NCBI RefSeq assembly: GCF_030696055.1
Contig: NZ_JAUYNP010000225.1
Location: forward strand, 1-37,157
Direction of reading: 5' to 3'
DNA from: Pseudomonas sp.
GTDB taxonomy: Bacteria > Pseudomonadota > Gammaproteobacteria > Pseudomonadales > Pseudomonadaceae
DNA: 37,157 nucleotides
In this document: piece after piece, positions 12,845-24,334 of the stretch
How the letters are laid out: every line of letters begins with the position of its first letter
Position numbering within the stretch: the first letter of the stretch is position 1
Program-made: the position numbers and the translations under genes
Notes under the pieces: model-generated
Seen by the model: the letters and a program-made list of their open reading frames with translations, nothing else
Databases searched by the model: none
What the model was told of the DNA's origin: nothing

Positions 12845-13380
12845 GCCTTTCCCTCCGCGACCAGCTGCTGAAAGCCGGCCTGGTCAATGAAAAGCAGGCC
12901 AAGCAGGCCGGTAAACAGAAGCAGAAGCAGCAGCGTCTGGAACAGAAAGGCCATATCGAGAAGGACGAGTCGCAGAAACTCGCCGCGCTTCAGGCCATGG
13001 CCGAGAAGGCGGCGCGTGACCAGGAGCTCAATCGCCAGCAGCAGGAAAAGATCGAGCAGAAGGCCCGCGCCGCTCAGGTCAAGCAGCTGATCGAGGTGTC
13101 ACGCCTGCCCAAGCTGACCACCGAGGATTACTACAACTTCGTCGACGACAAGAAGGTCAAGCGCCTGTCGGTGAACAAGCTGATGCGCGACAAGCTCAGC
13201 AGCGGCTCCCTGGCCATAGTGCGGCACGGCGGCGGTTATGAAGTGATCCCGCGCGAGGCGGCGTTGAAGATTCAGGAGCGTGACCCGCAGCGGGTGATAC
13301 TGCTCAACACCTCGACCGCAGCGCCGGATGCCGACGATCCCTACGCGGCTTATCAGGTGCCGGACGATCTGATGTGGTAG
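12841..13380 (+). CDS. DUF2058 family protein
   Basis: MSLSLRDQLLKAGLVNEKQAKQAGKQKQKQQRLEQKG, charged coiled N-terminus, DYYNFVDDKKVKRLSVN; 4-nt ATGA overlap with upstream gene. Confidence 0.85.
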   Translation: MSLSLRDQLLKAGLVNEKQAKQAGKQKQKQQRLEQKGHIEKDESQKLAALQAMAEKAARDQELNRQQQEKIEQKARAAQVKQLIEVSRLPKLTTEDYYNFVDDKKVKRLSVNKLMRDKLSSGSLAIVRHGGGYEVIPREAALKIQERDPQRVILLNTSTAAPDADDPYAAYQVPDDLMW

Positions 13381-13383
13381 TGG

Positions 13384-13416
13384 AGAAAGAGGCCGGGCAA
13401 TGCCCGGCCTCTTTCT
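13384..13416 (+). terminator. Rho-independent-type terminator
   Basis: AGAAAGAGGCCGGGCA-A-TGCCCGGCCTCTTTCT palindrome immediately after DUF2058 stop. Confidence 0.85.
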
Positions 13417-13542
13417 GTCTACTTAACGGCTGATCTGTCGCGAGCACCAGGATGTCGCCTGACCCCCTGTGGTGTTGACAGCGGCGAAGGCCGCTACACT
13501 GAGAAATTGGATCCGATTGGCCGCCGACTTCTTGGAGGGGCT

Positions 13543-14289
13543 ATGCGTCACCTTGCCTGCTGCGGACTCTTGCTGCTGTGTGTCCAGGCGGGCTGGGCTG
13601 CCGAGCAGCCGGCTGTCAAGGTTTTCACGGTCGGCGTAGAGGACTATGAGAACTGGCTGCCCTATTCGGAATATAGCAACGGCCACTATGGGGGGCTGGG
13701 CAGAGCGATTCTGGATGCCTTCGCCGCGCACAAGGGCTATCGCTTTGACTATCGGGTGTATCCGTTAAAGCGCCGCGACTGGCTGTTTATGCGGGGTGAA
13801 CTGGATTTCAGCTTTCCCGACAATCCCAACTGGGTGGTCGAGTTGCGCGCGGGCCTGGATATTGCCTACGCGCCTATGCTCGATTTCATCGATGGCGTGC
13901 TGGTGTTGCCCGAACATAAGGGCAAGGGTGTCGAGCGCTTGAAGCTGCTGGGCATTCCATTGGGGTTCACGCCCTATCCCTATGCGTCTTTGATCGAGTC
14001 GGGCGCGGTGCGGGTCGAGGAGTCGCGGGACTATGACTCGCTCTACCTCAAGCTGATCAAGAAGCGGGTCGATGGGGTCTACGTCAATACCCGCATCGCC
14101 AAGTACTACTGGGCGAATATCCAGAAGAGCGAACAGGTGGTGTTCGTCTTCGATCCAGAGTTGCCTTACGCTTCGGGCAGCTGGTATCTGTCGTCGATCC
14201 GCCATCCTCGGGTGATCGAGGAGTTCGAGGTCTTTATGCGCGACAATCCGCAGCTGATTGAGCGTCTCAAACAGCAATACGGGTTTTAG
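13543..14289 (+). CDS. Periplasmic solute-binding (SBP family 3-like) protein
   Basis: Signal peptide MRHLACCGLLLLCVQAGWAAEQP; VGVEDYENWLPYSEY...FDYRVYPLKRRDWLFMRGELDFSFPDNP architecture. Confidence 0.75.
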   Translation: MRHLACCGLLLLCVQAGWAAEQPAVKVFTVGVEDYENWLPYSEYSNGHYGGLGRAILDAFAAHKGYRFDYRVYPLKRRDWLFMRGELDFSFPDNPNWVVELRAGLDIAYAPMLDFIDGVLVLPEHKGKGVERLKLLGIPLGFTPYPYASLIESGAVRVEESRDYDSLYLKLIKKRVDGVYVNTRIAKYYWANIQKSEQVVFVFDPELPYASGSWYLSSIRHPRVIEEFEVFMRDNPQLIERLKQQYGF

Positions 14290-14381
14290 TGCGGCCTGAT
14301 CTGTACCTGCGCTCGCCCTACCCTGAGGTCGAGGCTGCGCTGCGCCAAGGCCTGGTTGTCCGGTCTGTTTGGCTGGGTCGT

Positions 14382-15098
14382 TTACTCGGTTAGGCCCAAC
14401 ACGGTTTTGCCGTCCACAGTGCCGTTTTTAAGCATGATCTGGTATTCCTTGCCGTCCTTTTCCACCTGGTGCAGGCGCACCAGCAGGTAGTTCCAGTCCT
14501 TGGCGAACCAGAGCACGGTCTTGCGGTTGCTCTGGGTCGGGTCGCGCACGCGTTCGACCTTGATCGCATCGACCGAGCCCACTTCGGTGCTCACCACTTC
14601 TTCGCCCAGCACACGGAAGTCGTAGGTTTCGATATCGTCGCCGTCGACCACCTGGTAGCTCATGCTTTTCTTGCCGGCGGCCACATCGTATTGCAGGGCC
14701 AACTGGTAGGTCGACTTGTCCAGTAGGCCGCGGTTCAGCGGCAGGCGTACCGCTGTGCCGCGGTCGTTGCCCAGCACCTGCTTGGCGTTCCAGTCGAAGT
14801 CCTGTTCGACCTTCTTGCTCTTGCCCAGGCCGCTGCGCTCGTACAGGTAGGTTTGCGGCAGGAGGGCGGCGTTCTCGACGCGCAGGGTGCTTTGCTCACT
14901 CAGGCTGGCGACCAGCATGGAGGCTTGAAAGCTGAGTTTCCACAGGCCGTTATCGACCGCTTCCAGGCTGCGCGAAGCGGTGCCGCTGACCGGCAGTTGC
15001 TTCCAGTCGGCGGTGTAGCTGGCGGAGAAAGGTTTCAACTCGGCCGCCAAGGCGGGCAGGCTGAACAAGGCGAGGGCGAAGAGTAAGGCGCGACGCAT
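14382..15098 (-). CDS. DUF3108 domain-containing periplasmic protein
   Basis: Signal peptide MRRALLFALALFSLPALAAELKPFSASYTADWKQLPVSGTASRSLE; VLGEEVVSTEVGSVDAIKVERVR. Confidence 0.8.
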   Translation of the reverse strand: MRRALLFALALFSLPALAAELKPFSASYTADWKQLPVSGTASRSLEAVDNGLWKLSFQASMLVASLSEQSTLRVENAALLPQTYLYERSGLGKSKKVEQDFDWNAKQVLGNDRGTAVRLPLNRGLLDKSTYQLALQYDVAAGKKSMSYQVVDGDDIETYDFRVLGEEVVSTEVGSVDAIKVERVRDPTQSNRKTVLWFAKDWNYLLVRLHQVEKDGKEYQIMLKNGTVDGKTVLGLTE

Positions 15099-15118
15099 GG
15101 TGTCTCCTGGTTTCGAAT

Positions 15119-15781
15119 CTAGTTTCGAATGATCTGACCGCTACTGGGTAAGGCTTGCTCATCCAGCATTGCCCCTTGTGCGTCAAGGCGCAAACGACCT
15201 TCGGCAAACCAGCGCACGGCCAGCGGGTAGATCCGGTGTTCCTGCTGGTGCACCCGTTGCGCCAGGCTGGTCGGCGAATCATCCGACTGTACCGGTATGA
15301 CTGCCTGTACGACCAGGGGGCCGCCATCCAGTTCCTCGGTAACGAAGTGCACGCTGCAGCCATGCTCGTGGTCGCCGGCTTCCAACGCCCGCTGGTGGGT
15401 GTGCAGGCCCTTGTATTTGGGCAGCAGCGAGGGGTGGATATTCAGCAGGCGGCCGGCGTAATGGCGGACGAAGGCTGGGCTGAGGATGCGCATAAAACCG
15501 GCCAGTACCACCAACTGCGGATTGAAGGCATCGATGGCCTCGACCAGCGCCGCATCGAAGGCTTCGCGGCCGTCGAACTGCTTGTGGTCGAGCACCTGGG
15601 TGGCGATACCGGCATCCTGTGCGCGCTCCAGGCCATAGGCATCGGCGCGGTTAGAAATCACCGCGCCGATGCGGGCCGGGCTGCTCTTGGAGGAGTCAGC
15701 ACCGGCCTGGATGTCGTCGATCAGCGCCTGCAGGTTGCTGCCGGAGCCGGAGATCAGCACCACTACAGTGCAGTCGGCCAT
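15119..15781 (-). CDS. purN: Phosphoribosylglycinamide formyltransferase
   Basis: VVLISGSGSNLQALIDD, LVVLAGFMRILSPAFV, LLNIHPSLLPKYKGLHTHQRALEAGDHEHGCSVHFV. Confidence 0.96.
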   Translation of the reverse strand: MADCTVVVLISGSGSNLQALIDDIQAGADSSKSSPARIGAVISNRADAYGLERAQDAGIATQVLDHKQFDGREAFDAALVEAIDAFNPQLVVLAGFMRILSPAFVRHYAGRLLNIHPSLLPKYKGLHTHQRALEAGDHEHGCSVHFVTEELDGGPLVVQAVIPVQSDDSPTSLAQRVHQQEHRIYPLAVRWFAEGRLRLDAQGAMLDEQALPSSGQIIRN

Positions 15782-16839
15782 TAGTGCTGTTTCAGGTTGT
15801 TCAGCACGACCTGGGCAGCGCCCTCGGCGGCTTCGCCGATCTGGCCGATGACCCAGGGCTGTTCGCCGGCTGCGGTCAATGTTTGCAGGGCGACTTCGAC
15901 CTGCTCCTGAGCCACGCAGATGACCATGCCGACGCCGCAGTTGAGTACGCGGTGCATCTCGTGCTCATCCACGTTGCCTTGTTCCTGCAGCCAGTCGAAT
16001 ACCGCCGGACGCTTCCAGCTGGCCACGTCGACCAGCGCCTGGGCGCCTTTAGGCAGTACACGCGGGATATTGTCGAGCAAGCCGCCACCGGTGATGTGGG
16101 CCATGGCCTTGACCGCGCCTGTGTCCTTGATCAGCTGGAGCAGCGGCTTGACGTAGATGCGCGTTGGCGCCATCAGCAGGTCGGCCAACGGCTTGCCGTC
16201 GACCTGAGTGGTTTCGATCTTGGTGCCGCTGACTTCGATGATCTTGCGGATCAGCGAGTAGCCGTTGGAGTGCGGGCCGGAGGACGGCAGGGCGATCAGC
16301 GCGTCGCCGGTGGCGACCTTGGAACCGTCGATGATCTCGGCCTTTTCCACCACGCCGACGCAGAAGCCGGCCAGGTCGTAGTCTTCGCCTTCGTACATGC
16401 CCGGCATCTCCGCGGTTTCACCGCCGACCAGGGAGCAGCCAGCCAGTTCGCAACCGGCGCCGATGCCGGTCACCACGGTGGCGGCCACGTCGACGTTGAG
16501 CTTGCCGGTGGCGTAGTAGTCGAGGAAGAACAGCGGCTCGGCGCCGCACACCACTAGGTCGTTGACGCACATGGCGACCAGATCCTGGCCGATGCTGTCG
16601 TGTTTGTTCAGGTTCAGTGCCAGGCGCAGCTTGGTGCCCACGCCGTCGGTGCCGGACACCAGCACCGGTTGTTTGTAGCCAGCCGGGATCTCGCACAGCG
16701 CGCCAAAGCCGCCCAGCCCACCCATGACTTCCGGACGCGCGGTGCGCTTGGCCACGCCTTTGATGCGTTCGACCAGGGCTTCGCCCGCGTCGATATCTAC
16801 ACCTGCGTCCTTGTAGCTGATGGAGGGTTGCTTGCTCAT
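15781..16839 (-). CDS. purM: Phosphoribosylformylglycinamidine cyclo-ligase
   Basis: [74 protein letters not shown] overlap with purN. Confidence 0.97.
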   Translation of the reverse strand: MSKQPSISYKDAGVDIDAGEALVERIKGVAKRTARPEVMGGLGGFGALCEIPAGYKQPVLVSGTDGVGTKLRLALNLNKHDSIGQDLVAMCVNDLVVCGAEPLFFLDYYATGKLNVDVAATVVTGIGAGCELAGCSLVGGETAEMPGMYEGEDYDLAGFCVGVVEKAEIIDGSKVATGDALIALPSSGPHSNGYSLIRKIIEVSGTKIETTQVDGKPLADLLMAPTRIYVKPLLQLIKDTGAVKAMAHITGGGLLDNIPRVLPKGAQALVDVASWKRPAVFDWLQEQGNVDEHEMHRVLNCGVGMVICVAQEQVEVALQTLTAAGEQPWVIGQIGEAAEGAAQVVLNNLKQH

Positions 16840-17049
16840 AGATCCAGGCCTTTAAGGGGAAATTCGGATAGGCACCGGCGCTTGTGGCGGCGGTCTGCGA
16901 AGGCGCGCGATTTTATCAGGCTTGCCGGGCAGCGGCCACCCGGGCGGCGCGATGGTTGCGGGCAGGAAGGCGGCTGTTTAAGGTATAAGCCTTTGCGCGC
17001 GGCCTGCCAGACTGTTGTGCGCCACTTTCCGTCTGTCGAGAATCCCTCC

Positions 17050-18099
17050 ATGCGTTTGACCGCTTGCCTGCTTCTTGCCTGTTTGCCGCTGATCAGCCTG
17101 CCGAGCCTGGCAGCAACTGTGAGTGATCTGTACCAAGTGCGCGAGCCGGTCGCCAGCCAGCAACCGGATGAGCGGGCTGCCGCGCTAGGGCGAGCCCTGG
17201 ATACCCTGGTGCTGCGCTTGACCGGCGACGCGAATGCCGCACAAAGCCCGGCGCTGGCGGCCCTGCGCAAGGACCCGCAGCAGATCGTCAGCCAGTATGG
17301 TTATGAGGGCGACAAGCTGCTGGTGGATTTCGACCCCTCCAGCACCGAGCGCAGCCTGCGCCAGGCCGGGTTGTCGCTGTGGGGGGCTAATCGCCCGGCC
17401 ATCCTCACCTGGTGGTTGAACGATGCCAGCGCGGGCAGCAGCCTGATCGGCGATGGCCAGGAAGCTGCGCAAGTCCTCGGGCTGGCCGCCCAGCACCGGG
17501 GTTTGCCCGTGCGTTTGCCCTTGGCGGATCTCGACGAACAGCTGCTGGCGACGCCGGAAGCGCTTGCAGCCAATGACCCCGCGGCCCTGCGTACGGCATC
17601 GGAGCGCTATGCCGCCGATGCGCTGCTGGCGGTGCTGGCCCGGGAGGACAATGGCCAATGGCAAGCGCAGTGGCGCCTGTGGTTGGGCGATGAGCGCGAG
17701 CAGGGCAAGGTGCAGGGTGCCGATCAGGCGGCCTTGGCCGACGCTGTTCTGCTCGCCGTCAGCCAGCGCCTGGCGCCACGCTTTATCGTCGCACCGGGCG
17801 CCGCCAACAGCCTGACCATCGAGGTGCAGGGTGTCGATCTGGCGCGTTATGCCGAGCTGCAGCGAATTCTCGAGCCCTTTGCCGCGCAGTTGCGCAAGGT
17901 GCAGGGCGATACCCTGACCTTCCAGGTGACCGCCAACGTCGAGCAGTTGCGCGCGCAACTGGCTCTGGCGCGACTGCAGGAAGTCAGCGCCGAGGCCCCG
18001 CCGCTCGATGCCAGCCAGCCGGCGCAGACGCCAACCGCTGGCGCCGAGCCCGCCCCGCAGATTGTGCCGCGCGCCGATGTGCTGCGGTTTCGCTGGTAG
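17050..18099 (+). CDS. DUF2066 domain-containing protein
   Basis: Signal peptide MRLTACLLLACLPLISLPSLAATVSDLYQVREPV; NRPAILTWWLNDAS. Confidence 0.82.
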   Translation: MRLTACLLLACLPLISLPSLAATVSDLYQVREPVASQQPDERAAALGRALDTLVLRLTGDANAAQSPALAALRKDPQQIVSQYGYEGDKLLVDFDPSSTERSLRQAGLSLWGANRPAILTWWLNDASAGSSLIGDGQEAAQVLGLAAQHRGLPVRLPLADLDEQLLATPEALAANDPAALRTASERYAADALLAVLAREDNGQWQAQWRLWLGDEREQGKVQGADQAALADAVLLAVSQRLAPRFIVAPGAANSLTIEVQGVDLARYAELQRILEPFAAQLRKVQGDTLTFQVTANVEQLRAQLALARLQEVSAEAPPLDASQPAQTPTAGAEPAPQIVPRADVLRFRW

Positions 18100-18145
18100 T
18101 CGGCGTAGACTGCCGGCATAGCGGAACGCCTTGCCAAGGACTGCC

Positions 18146-18694
18146 ATGCCTCATCTGCCCAATCTGTTGACTGTGCTGCGCCTGGTGCTGATAGTGCCGA
18201 TCGCCCTGCTGCTGTTGGCCGAACGGCATGGCCAGGCGCTGGTGCTGTTCGTCGTGGCCGGCCTCTCCGATGCGCTGGATGGTTTTCTCGCCCGGCATTA
18301 TGGCTGGACCAGCAGGCTCGGCTCGATCCTCGACCCCATCGCCGACAAGCTGCTGTTGAGCATCAGCTATATCTGCCTGGCGGTAACCCTGGTGCTGCCC
18401 TGGTGGCTGGCCGTCGTGGTGATTCTTCGCGATGCCCTGATCGTCGGCGGCGCCAGTCTCTACCGGGCGTTGGCCGGCCCGTTCGATTTCAGCCCGAGTT
18501 GGCTGGGCAAGTTGTCCACCCTGTTGCAACTGGTGCTGATCACCGCCGTGCTGCTGGAGCTGAGCGTGCTGCCGGCCTTCGCCGAGCTGCGTTGGCCGCT
18601 GATCGCCTTGGTGCTGCTGACCAGCTTGGTCAGTGGTGCCCACTATATCTGGGTCTGGACCCGTAAATTCCGTTCCACAAGGATGAAAGCATGA
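18146..18694 (+). CDS. CDP-alcohol phosphatidyltransferase family protein
   Basis: MPHLPNLLTVLRLVLIVPIAL; LSDALDGFLARHYGWTSRLGSILDPIADKLLL matches the DGX2ARX8GX3DX3D-type motif. Confidence 0.88.
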   Translation: MPHLPNLLTVLRLVLIVPIALLLLAERHGQALVLFVVAGLSDALDGFLARHYGWTSRLGSILDPIADKLLLSISYICLAVTLVLPWWLAVVVILRDALIVGGASLYRALAGPFDFSPSWLGKLSTLLQLVLITAVLLELSVLPAFAELRWPLIALVLLTSLVSGAHYIWVWTRKFRSTRMKA

Positions 18695-19782
18695 TCGATT
18701 CACATCGCTGGCTATGGATAGCGGGGCTGTTGCTGCTCGGCTGGTTGCTGTACCTGCTGCAGCCGATTCTTGCGCCTTTCCTGATCGGTGTGTTGCTGGC
18801 CTATATGGGCGACCCGCTGGTCGATCGCTTGGAGCGCTGGAAGCTATCGCGCACCTGGGGTGTGGTGGCGGTGTTCGCGCTGATCAGCCTGGTCCTGGCA
18901 ATTCTGCTGTTGGTGCTGGTGCCCATGCTGGGCAAACAGTTGCTGCGTCTGTACGAGCTGGCCCCGGCCATGCTCGATTGGCTGCAGGATCAGGCGCTGC
19001 CCTGGATACAGCTGAAGCTCGGCCTGGCCGAGGGCTTCTGGCGTTTCGATCAGCTCAAGGCGGCCCTCTCCGGGCAATTGGGCAAAACCACCGATATGGT
19101 CGGCATGCTGCTGTCCCAGGCCACGGCTTCGGGGCTGGCGTTGCTGGGCTGGCTGGCCAACCTGCTGTTGATCCCGGTGGTGAGCTTTTACCTGATGCGC
19201 GATTGGGATCTGATGCTCGCCAAGCTGCGCAACCTGCTGCCGCGTGGCCGTGAAGGGCGGGTGGTGCAGCTGTTCGGGGAGTGTCATGAGGTGCTGGGCG
19301 CTTTCCTGCGCGGCCAGTTGCTGGTGATGCTGGCGCTCGGCGTGCTGTATGCCAGCGGCCTGATGTTGCTTGGCCTGGAGTTGGGCCTGTTGATCGGGGT
19401 GCTGGCTGGTTTGGCCAGCATAGTGCCCTACTTGGGCGTGGTGGTCGGCATAGGCGCGGCAATCACAGCCGGGCTGTTCCAGTTCGGCGTGGATTTCTAC
19501 CCGCTGCTGGGGATCGCCGCGGTGTTTATGGTCGGCCAGCTGCTCGAAGGCATGCTGCTGACCCCGCTGTTGGTGGGCGACCGCATCGGTCTGCATCCGG
19601 TGGCGGTGATCTTCGCCATCATGGCCGGCGGCCAGCTGTTTGGCTTTACCGGCATCCTCTTGGCGCTGCCGGTGGCCGCGGTGATCATGGTGCTAGTGCG
19701 TCATCTGCATGATTTCTATAAACTTTCCGATCTTTATGGTGAGCCCCCTAGCGATTCCGACGAGCCGCCCAGCCCTGCATGA
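18691..19782 (+). CDS. AI-2E family transporter / PerM-like permease
   Basis: Multi-TM protein; YLLQPILAPFLIGVLLAYMGDPLVDRLERWKLSR, PYLGVVVGIGAAI, VGQLLEGMLLTPLLVGDRIGLHPVAVIFAIMAGGQLFGFTG. Confidence 0.9.
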   Translation: MIDSHRWLWIAGLLLLGWLLYLLQPILAPFLIGVLLAYMGDPLVDRLERWKLSRTWGVVAVFALISLVLAILLLVLVPMLGKQLLRLYELAPAMLDWLQDQALPWIQLKLGLAEGFWRFDQLKAALSGQLGKTTDMVGMLLSQATASGLALLGWLANLLLIPVVSFYLMRDWDLMLAKLRNLLPRGREGRVVQLFGECHEVLGAFLRGQLLVMLALGVLYASGLMLLGLELGLLIGVLAGLASIVPYLGVVVGIGAAITAGLFQFGVDFYPLLGIAAVFMVGQLLEGMLLTPLLVGDRIGLHPVAVIFAIMAGGQLFGFTGILLALPVAAVIMVLVRHLHDFYKLSDLYGEPPSDSDEPPSPA

Positions 19783-20483
19783 CACCCATTCAACTGCCTT
19801 TAGGCGTGCGTCTGCGTGATGACGCCACCTTCGCCAACTACTACCCCGGAGCCAACGCTGCGGCGCTGGGCTATGTCGAGCGCCTGTGCGAGGCGGATGC
19901 CGGCTGGACGGAAAGCCTGATCTACCTGTGGGGTGGCGAGGGCGTGGGCCGTAGCCACCTGCTGCAAGCCGCCTGCCTGCGTTTCGAGCAGCGCGGCGAA
20001 CCGGCGGTGTACCTGCCACTGGCCGAGGTGGTCGAATACGGCCCCGAACTGCTGGATAACCTGGAGCAGTGCGAGCTGGTCTGCCTGGATGATCTGGATG
20101 CGGTGGCCGGGCGCAGTGACTGGGAAGAGGCGCTGTTCCACCTGTTTAACCGCTTGCGGGATTCGGGGCGACGTCTGCTACTGGCCGCCAGCACCTCGCC
20201 GCGCGAGCTGCCAGTCAAGCTGGCGGACCTGCAATCGCGCCTGACCCTGGCGCTGGTGTTCCAGCTGCAATCGCTGTCGGATGAAGACAAGCTACGCGCC
20301 CTGCAACTACGCGCCTCGCGCCGCGGCCTGCATCTGAGCGATGAGGTCGGGCGCTTTATCCTGACCCGTGGCGAGCGCAGCATGAGCGCGCTATTCGAAT
20401 TGCTCGAACGCCTGGATCAGGCCTCCCTGCAGGCCCAGCGCAAGCTGACCATCCCCTTTCTAAAAGCCACCTTGGGCTGGTAG
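19779..20483 (+). CDS. hda: DnaA regulatory inactivator Hda
   Basis: MTPIQLPLGVRLRDDATFANYYPGANAAAL, LWGGEGVGRSHLLQAACLRFEQRGEPAVYLPL; DnaA-like AAA+. Confidence 0.92.
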   Translation: MTPIQLPLGVRLRDDATFANYYPGANAAALGYVERLCEADAGWTESLIYLWGGEGVGRSHLLQAACLRFEQRGEPAVYLPLAEVVEYGPELLDNLEQCELVCLDDLDAVAGRSDWEEALFHLFNRLRDSGRRLLLAASTSPRELPVKLADLQSRLTLALVFQLQSLSDEDKLRALQLRASRRGLHLSDEVGRFILTRGERSMSALFELLERLDQASLQAQRKLTIPFLKATLGW

Positions 20484-20503
20484 TCCGGTTGTAAGCACAG
20501 GCC

Positions 20504-20679
20504 GTAGGCTGGGTTAGCGGCGCATGTCGCCGGCGAGTGGGCAATCTGAACATCGAGCGCCGCGTAACCCAGCACAGCACCAATGCAGGGTTACGCCGCA
20601 TCGAATTCAGTCGCTTGGTCGGGCCACACCCATGCGGCCAACCTGCAGCATGGGTATCGCTGCGCTCAACCCATCCTAC
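20504..20679. repeat. Intergenic repeat, GTAGGNTGGGTTA family, copy 3
   Basis: Left GTAGGCTGGGTTAGCGGCGC, right GCTGCGCTCAACCCATCCTAC; right 34 nt exactly inverse-identical to start of copy 2. Confidence 0.88.
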
Positions 20680-20693
20680 GTGCATCGACTGCT

Positions 20694-22052
<1,359 letters not shown>

Positions 22053-22157
22053 ATTCGGGTCGCTTGTTATATTCGATGGCGGCTATTCTACCCGCTAACG
22101 GCCGCTACGCCTGCGCCTGGAGCGGGTCGTCGGTGGGCAAATGGCTAAGGAGAGGGC

Positions 22158-23387
22158 ATGCGTCAGCGCGTTAACGATCTGTTGGAGTTCTGGCATTTTC
22201 TGTTGCAGCGCTTTCTTGCCGACCGGGGCACCAATAATGCAGCGGCCTTGACCTACACCACACTGTTCGCCGTGGTGCCGATGATGACCGTGACCTTTTC
22301 CATGCTCTCGGCCATTCCGGCTTTTCAGGACACCGGCGAGCAGATTCAGAGTTTTATCTTCCGCAACTTCGTGCCCTCGGCGGGCGAAGCCCTGCAGCAA
22401 TACCTGCGCGATTTCACCACCCAGGCCCGTCAGCTGACCTGGGTCGGCGTGGTGATACTGGCCGCCACGGCGTTCTGGATGCTGGTGACCATAGAAAAAG
22501 CCTTCAATACCATCTGGCGTGTACGTCAGCCGCGGCGTGGCGTATCGAGCTTTCTGCTGTATTGGGCGATCCTCAGCCTGGGGCCCATCTTGCTCGGTGG
22601 CGGCTTTGCCATCAGCACCTATATCGCGTCGCTGTCGCTGATTTCCGGGCCCGATGCGCTGCTGGGGGTGCAGACCCTGCTGAAATTTATGCCCCTGCTA
22701 TTCAGTGTGGCGGCCTTCACCCTGCTCTATGCCACGGTGCCCAATGCCCAGGTACCGATTCGCCATGCCTGCTTGGGCGGGGTGTTCGCCGCGGTGCTGT
22801 TCGAAGTGGCGAAGATGCTGTTTGGCCTCTATGTCCGTTTTTTCCCGGGCTACCAGCTGATTTACGGGGCTTTCGCCACTGTGCCGCTGTTTCTGCTGTG
22901 GATCTATCTGTCCTGGCTGATCGTGCTGTTTGGCGCCGAGGTGGTGTGCAACCTGGGCTCCTCGCACCAGTGGCGCAAGCGTGCGATGCCGCGCTTGTTG
23001 ATAGTGCTGGGGGTGCTGCGGGTGTTCCATGAACGTCAGCATTCGGGCTTGAAAGTGCGCCTGCGCGATGTGCAGCGCCAGGGCTGGCTGCTGGCCGAGC
23101 ATGAGTGGGAGGAGGTGCTGGAGTTTCTCGAACAGCAGCAGTTGGTCGCGCCGACCGGCGCGGGTTCCTGGGTGCTCAGCCGCGATCTTGGTCATTACAG
23201 CGTGGCGCAGTTGTTGAGCCGCAGCCCCTGGCCACTGCCGCGCCTGACTCAGTTGCCGGAACAGCTCGATGAGCCCTGGTACCCGGCGCTGCGCAGCGGC
23301 TTGCAACAGTTGCACGATGAGCAATTGGCCTTGTTCGGTGAGAACCTCGCGGACTGGTTGCACCCACAGGCGGATTCGGCCAAGTAG
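22158..23387 (+). CDS. YihY/BrkB family inner membrane protein
   Basis: [62 protein letters not shown]-type C-terminus with [25 protein letters not shown]. Confidence 0.92.
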   Translation: MRQRVNDLLEFWHFLLQRFLADRGTNNAAALTYTTLFAVVPMMTVTFSMLSAIPAFQDTGEQIQSFIFRNFVPSAGEALQQYLRDFTTQARQLTWVGVVILAATAFWMLVTIEKAFNTIWRVRQPRRGVSSFLLYWAILSLGPILLGGGFAISTYIASLSLISGPDALLGVQTLLKFMPLLFSVAAFTLLYATVPNAQVPIRHACLGGVFAAVLFEVAKMLFGLYVRFFPGYQLIYGAFATVPLFLLWIYLSWLIVLFGAEVVCNLGSSHQWRKRAMPRLLIVLGVLRVFHERQHSGLKVRLRDVQRQGWLLAEHEWEEVLEFLEQQQLVAPTGAGSWVLSRDLGHYSVAQLLSRSPWPLPRLTQLPEQLDEPWYPALRSGLQQLHDEQLALFGENLADWLHPQADSAK

Positions 23388-23557
23388 AGTGACAAAAAGC
23401 GTCAGTTTGCGGCGCAGCATCGGAGTCTGTTGCGCTGGATGGGTGGGGCAAGGCCGTCAAAGTTGGACAAAGGAGGCTGGCACGCTTCTGGCAATCGCTC
23501 GGTAGATTGCAATCAAATTGCCAGCATGGCAGGGATTGGCGCAGTGGAAAGGGTGCT

Positions 23558-23758
23558 ATGGCAACCACTAAAGGCAAGGTGATTCATCTGTATCAGCGTG
23601 ACCCGCAAGAGGCGCTGGAACGGCTTAACCGTATTACCGGCCTGCGCTTCAGCAGTTGGCCGCAGTCGCTGGTGCCGTTGGTGGAGCAAGCGCAGGACGC
23701 TCAAACCGATACCGAGCCGACGCCAGCTGAAACCCAGGCGGGCGGCTCGTCGCGTTAA
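23558..23758 (+). CDS. Small hypothetical protein (66 aa)
   Basis: ATG 23558, MATTKGKVIHLYQRDPQEALERLNRITGLRFSSWPQSLVPLVEQ; strong terminator directly downstream. Confidence 0.65.
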   Translation: MATTKGKVIHLYQRDPQEALERLNRITGLRFSSWPQSLVPLVEQAQDAQTDTEPTPAETQAGGSSR

Positions 23759-23762
23759 ACGC

Positions 23763-23790
23763 AAAACCCCGCGTCGAGGCGCGGGGTTTT
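23763..23790. terminator. Bidirectional-type terminator
   Basis: AAAACCCCGCG-TCGAGG-CGCGGGGTTTT between convergent genes. Confidence 0.88.
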
Positions 23791-23811
23791 GGCTGAAGGG
23801 GAAAAGCTTGC

Positions 23812-24204
23812 TTAGGCAGTCGCTTGGCGGCTAGTGCTTTGGGCCAACTCAATGGCTTGGACAAAGAGTTCTTCGACCACCAGGGTTTGCGGGACAACTG
23901 CCGAGCGCAGACGCACCTGCATATCTTCGATCTTCAGCTTCACCGGCAGGCGCGCGACGCCCGACAGCAGGATCTTGTTGTGCTGGCTGACCCTGCCGTG
24001 ATCGACCATCACCTCGCGGCGGGTCGTGCCGTCGCGATAGCTGATCAGCAGGGACACCGGCAAGCTGGCCAACCCCGGCAGTTGCAGCCAGGCGGCTACG
24101 TTGAACTCGGCGACGCGCCCTTCATAGCGGGTGACCTGCAAGCGGGCCAGGTTGACTATTGCGGAAGGTACTGGGCCAATCAACTTGTCGTGGGCTTGGG
24201 TCAT
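23812..24204 (-). CDS. Conserved hypothetical protein (130 aa)
   Basis: ORF MTQAHDKLIGPVPSAIVNLARLQVTRYEGRVAEFNVAAWLQLPGLASLPVSLLISYRDGTTRREV; convergent with 23558 ORF, terminator between. Confidence 0.65.
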   Translation of the reverse strand: MTQAHDKLIGPVPSAIVNLARLQVTRYEGRVAEFNVAAWLQLPGLASLPVSLLISYRDGTTRREVMVDHGRVSQHNKILLSGVARLPVKLKIEDMQVRLRSAVVPQTLVVEELFVQAIELAQSTSRQATA

Positions 24205-24334
24205 GATTGCGTTTCCAGGCTAATAGCAGGACGTATCGGGCGCGAGTTTCGAAGAAGTATAAGCCTGGGGTTGTCGGCGAAACTGTGCGCTCGGCCGACG
24301 TTGGGCGTGACCGCGCTCGCAGTTTGCGTGGTTT

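Noticed and set aside
15784-16557. 257-aa + strand ORF
   Set aside because: Antisense to purM; no domain signature.
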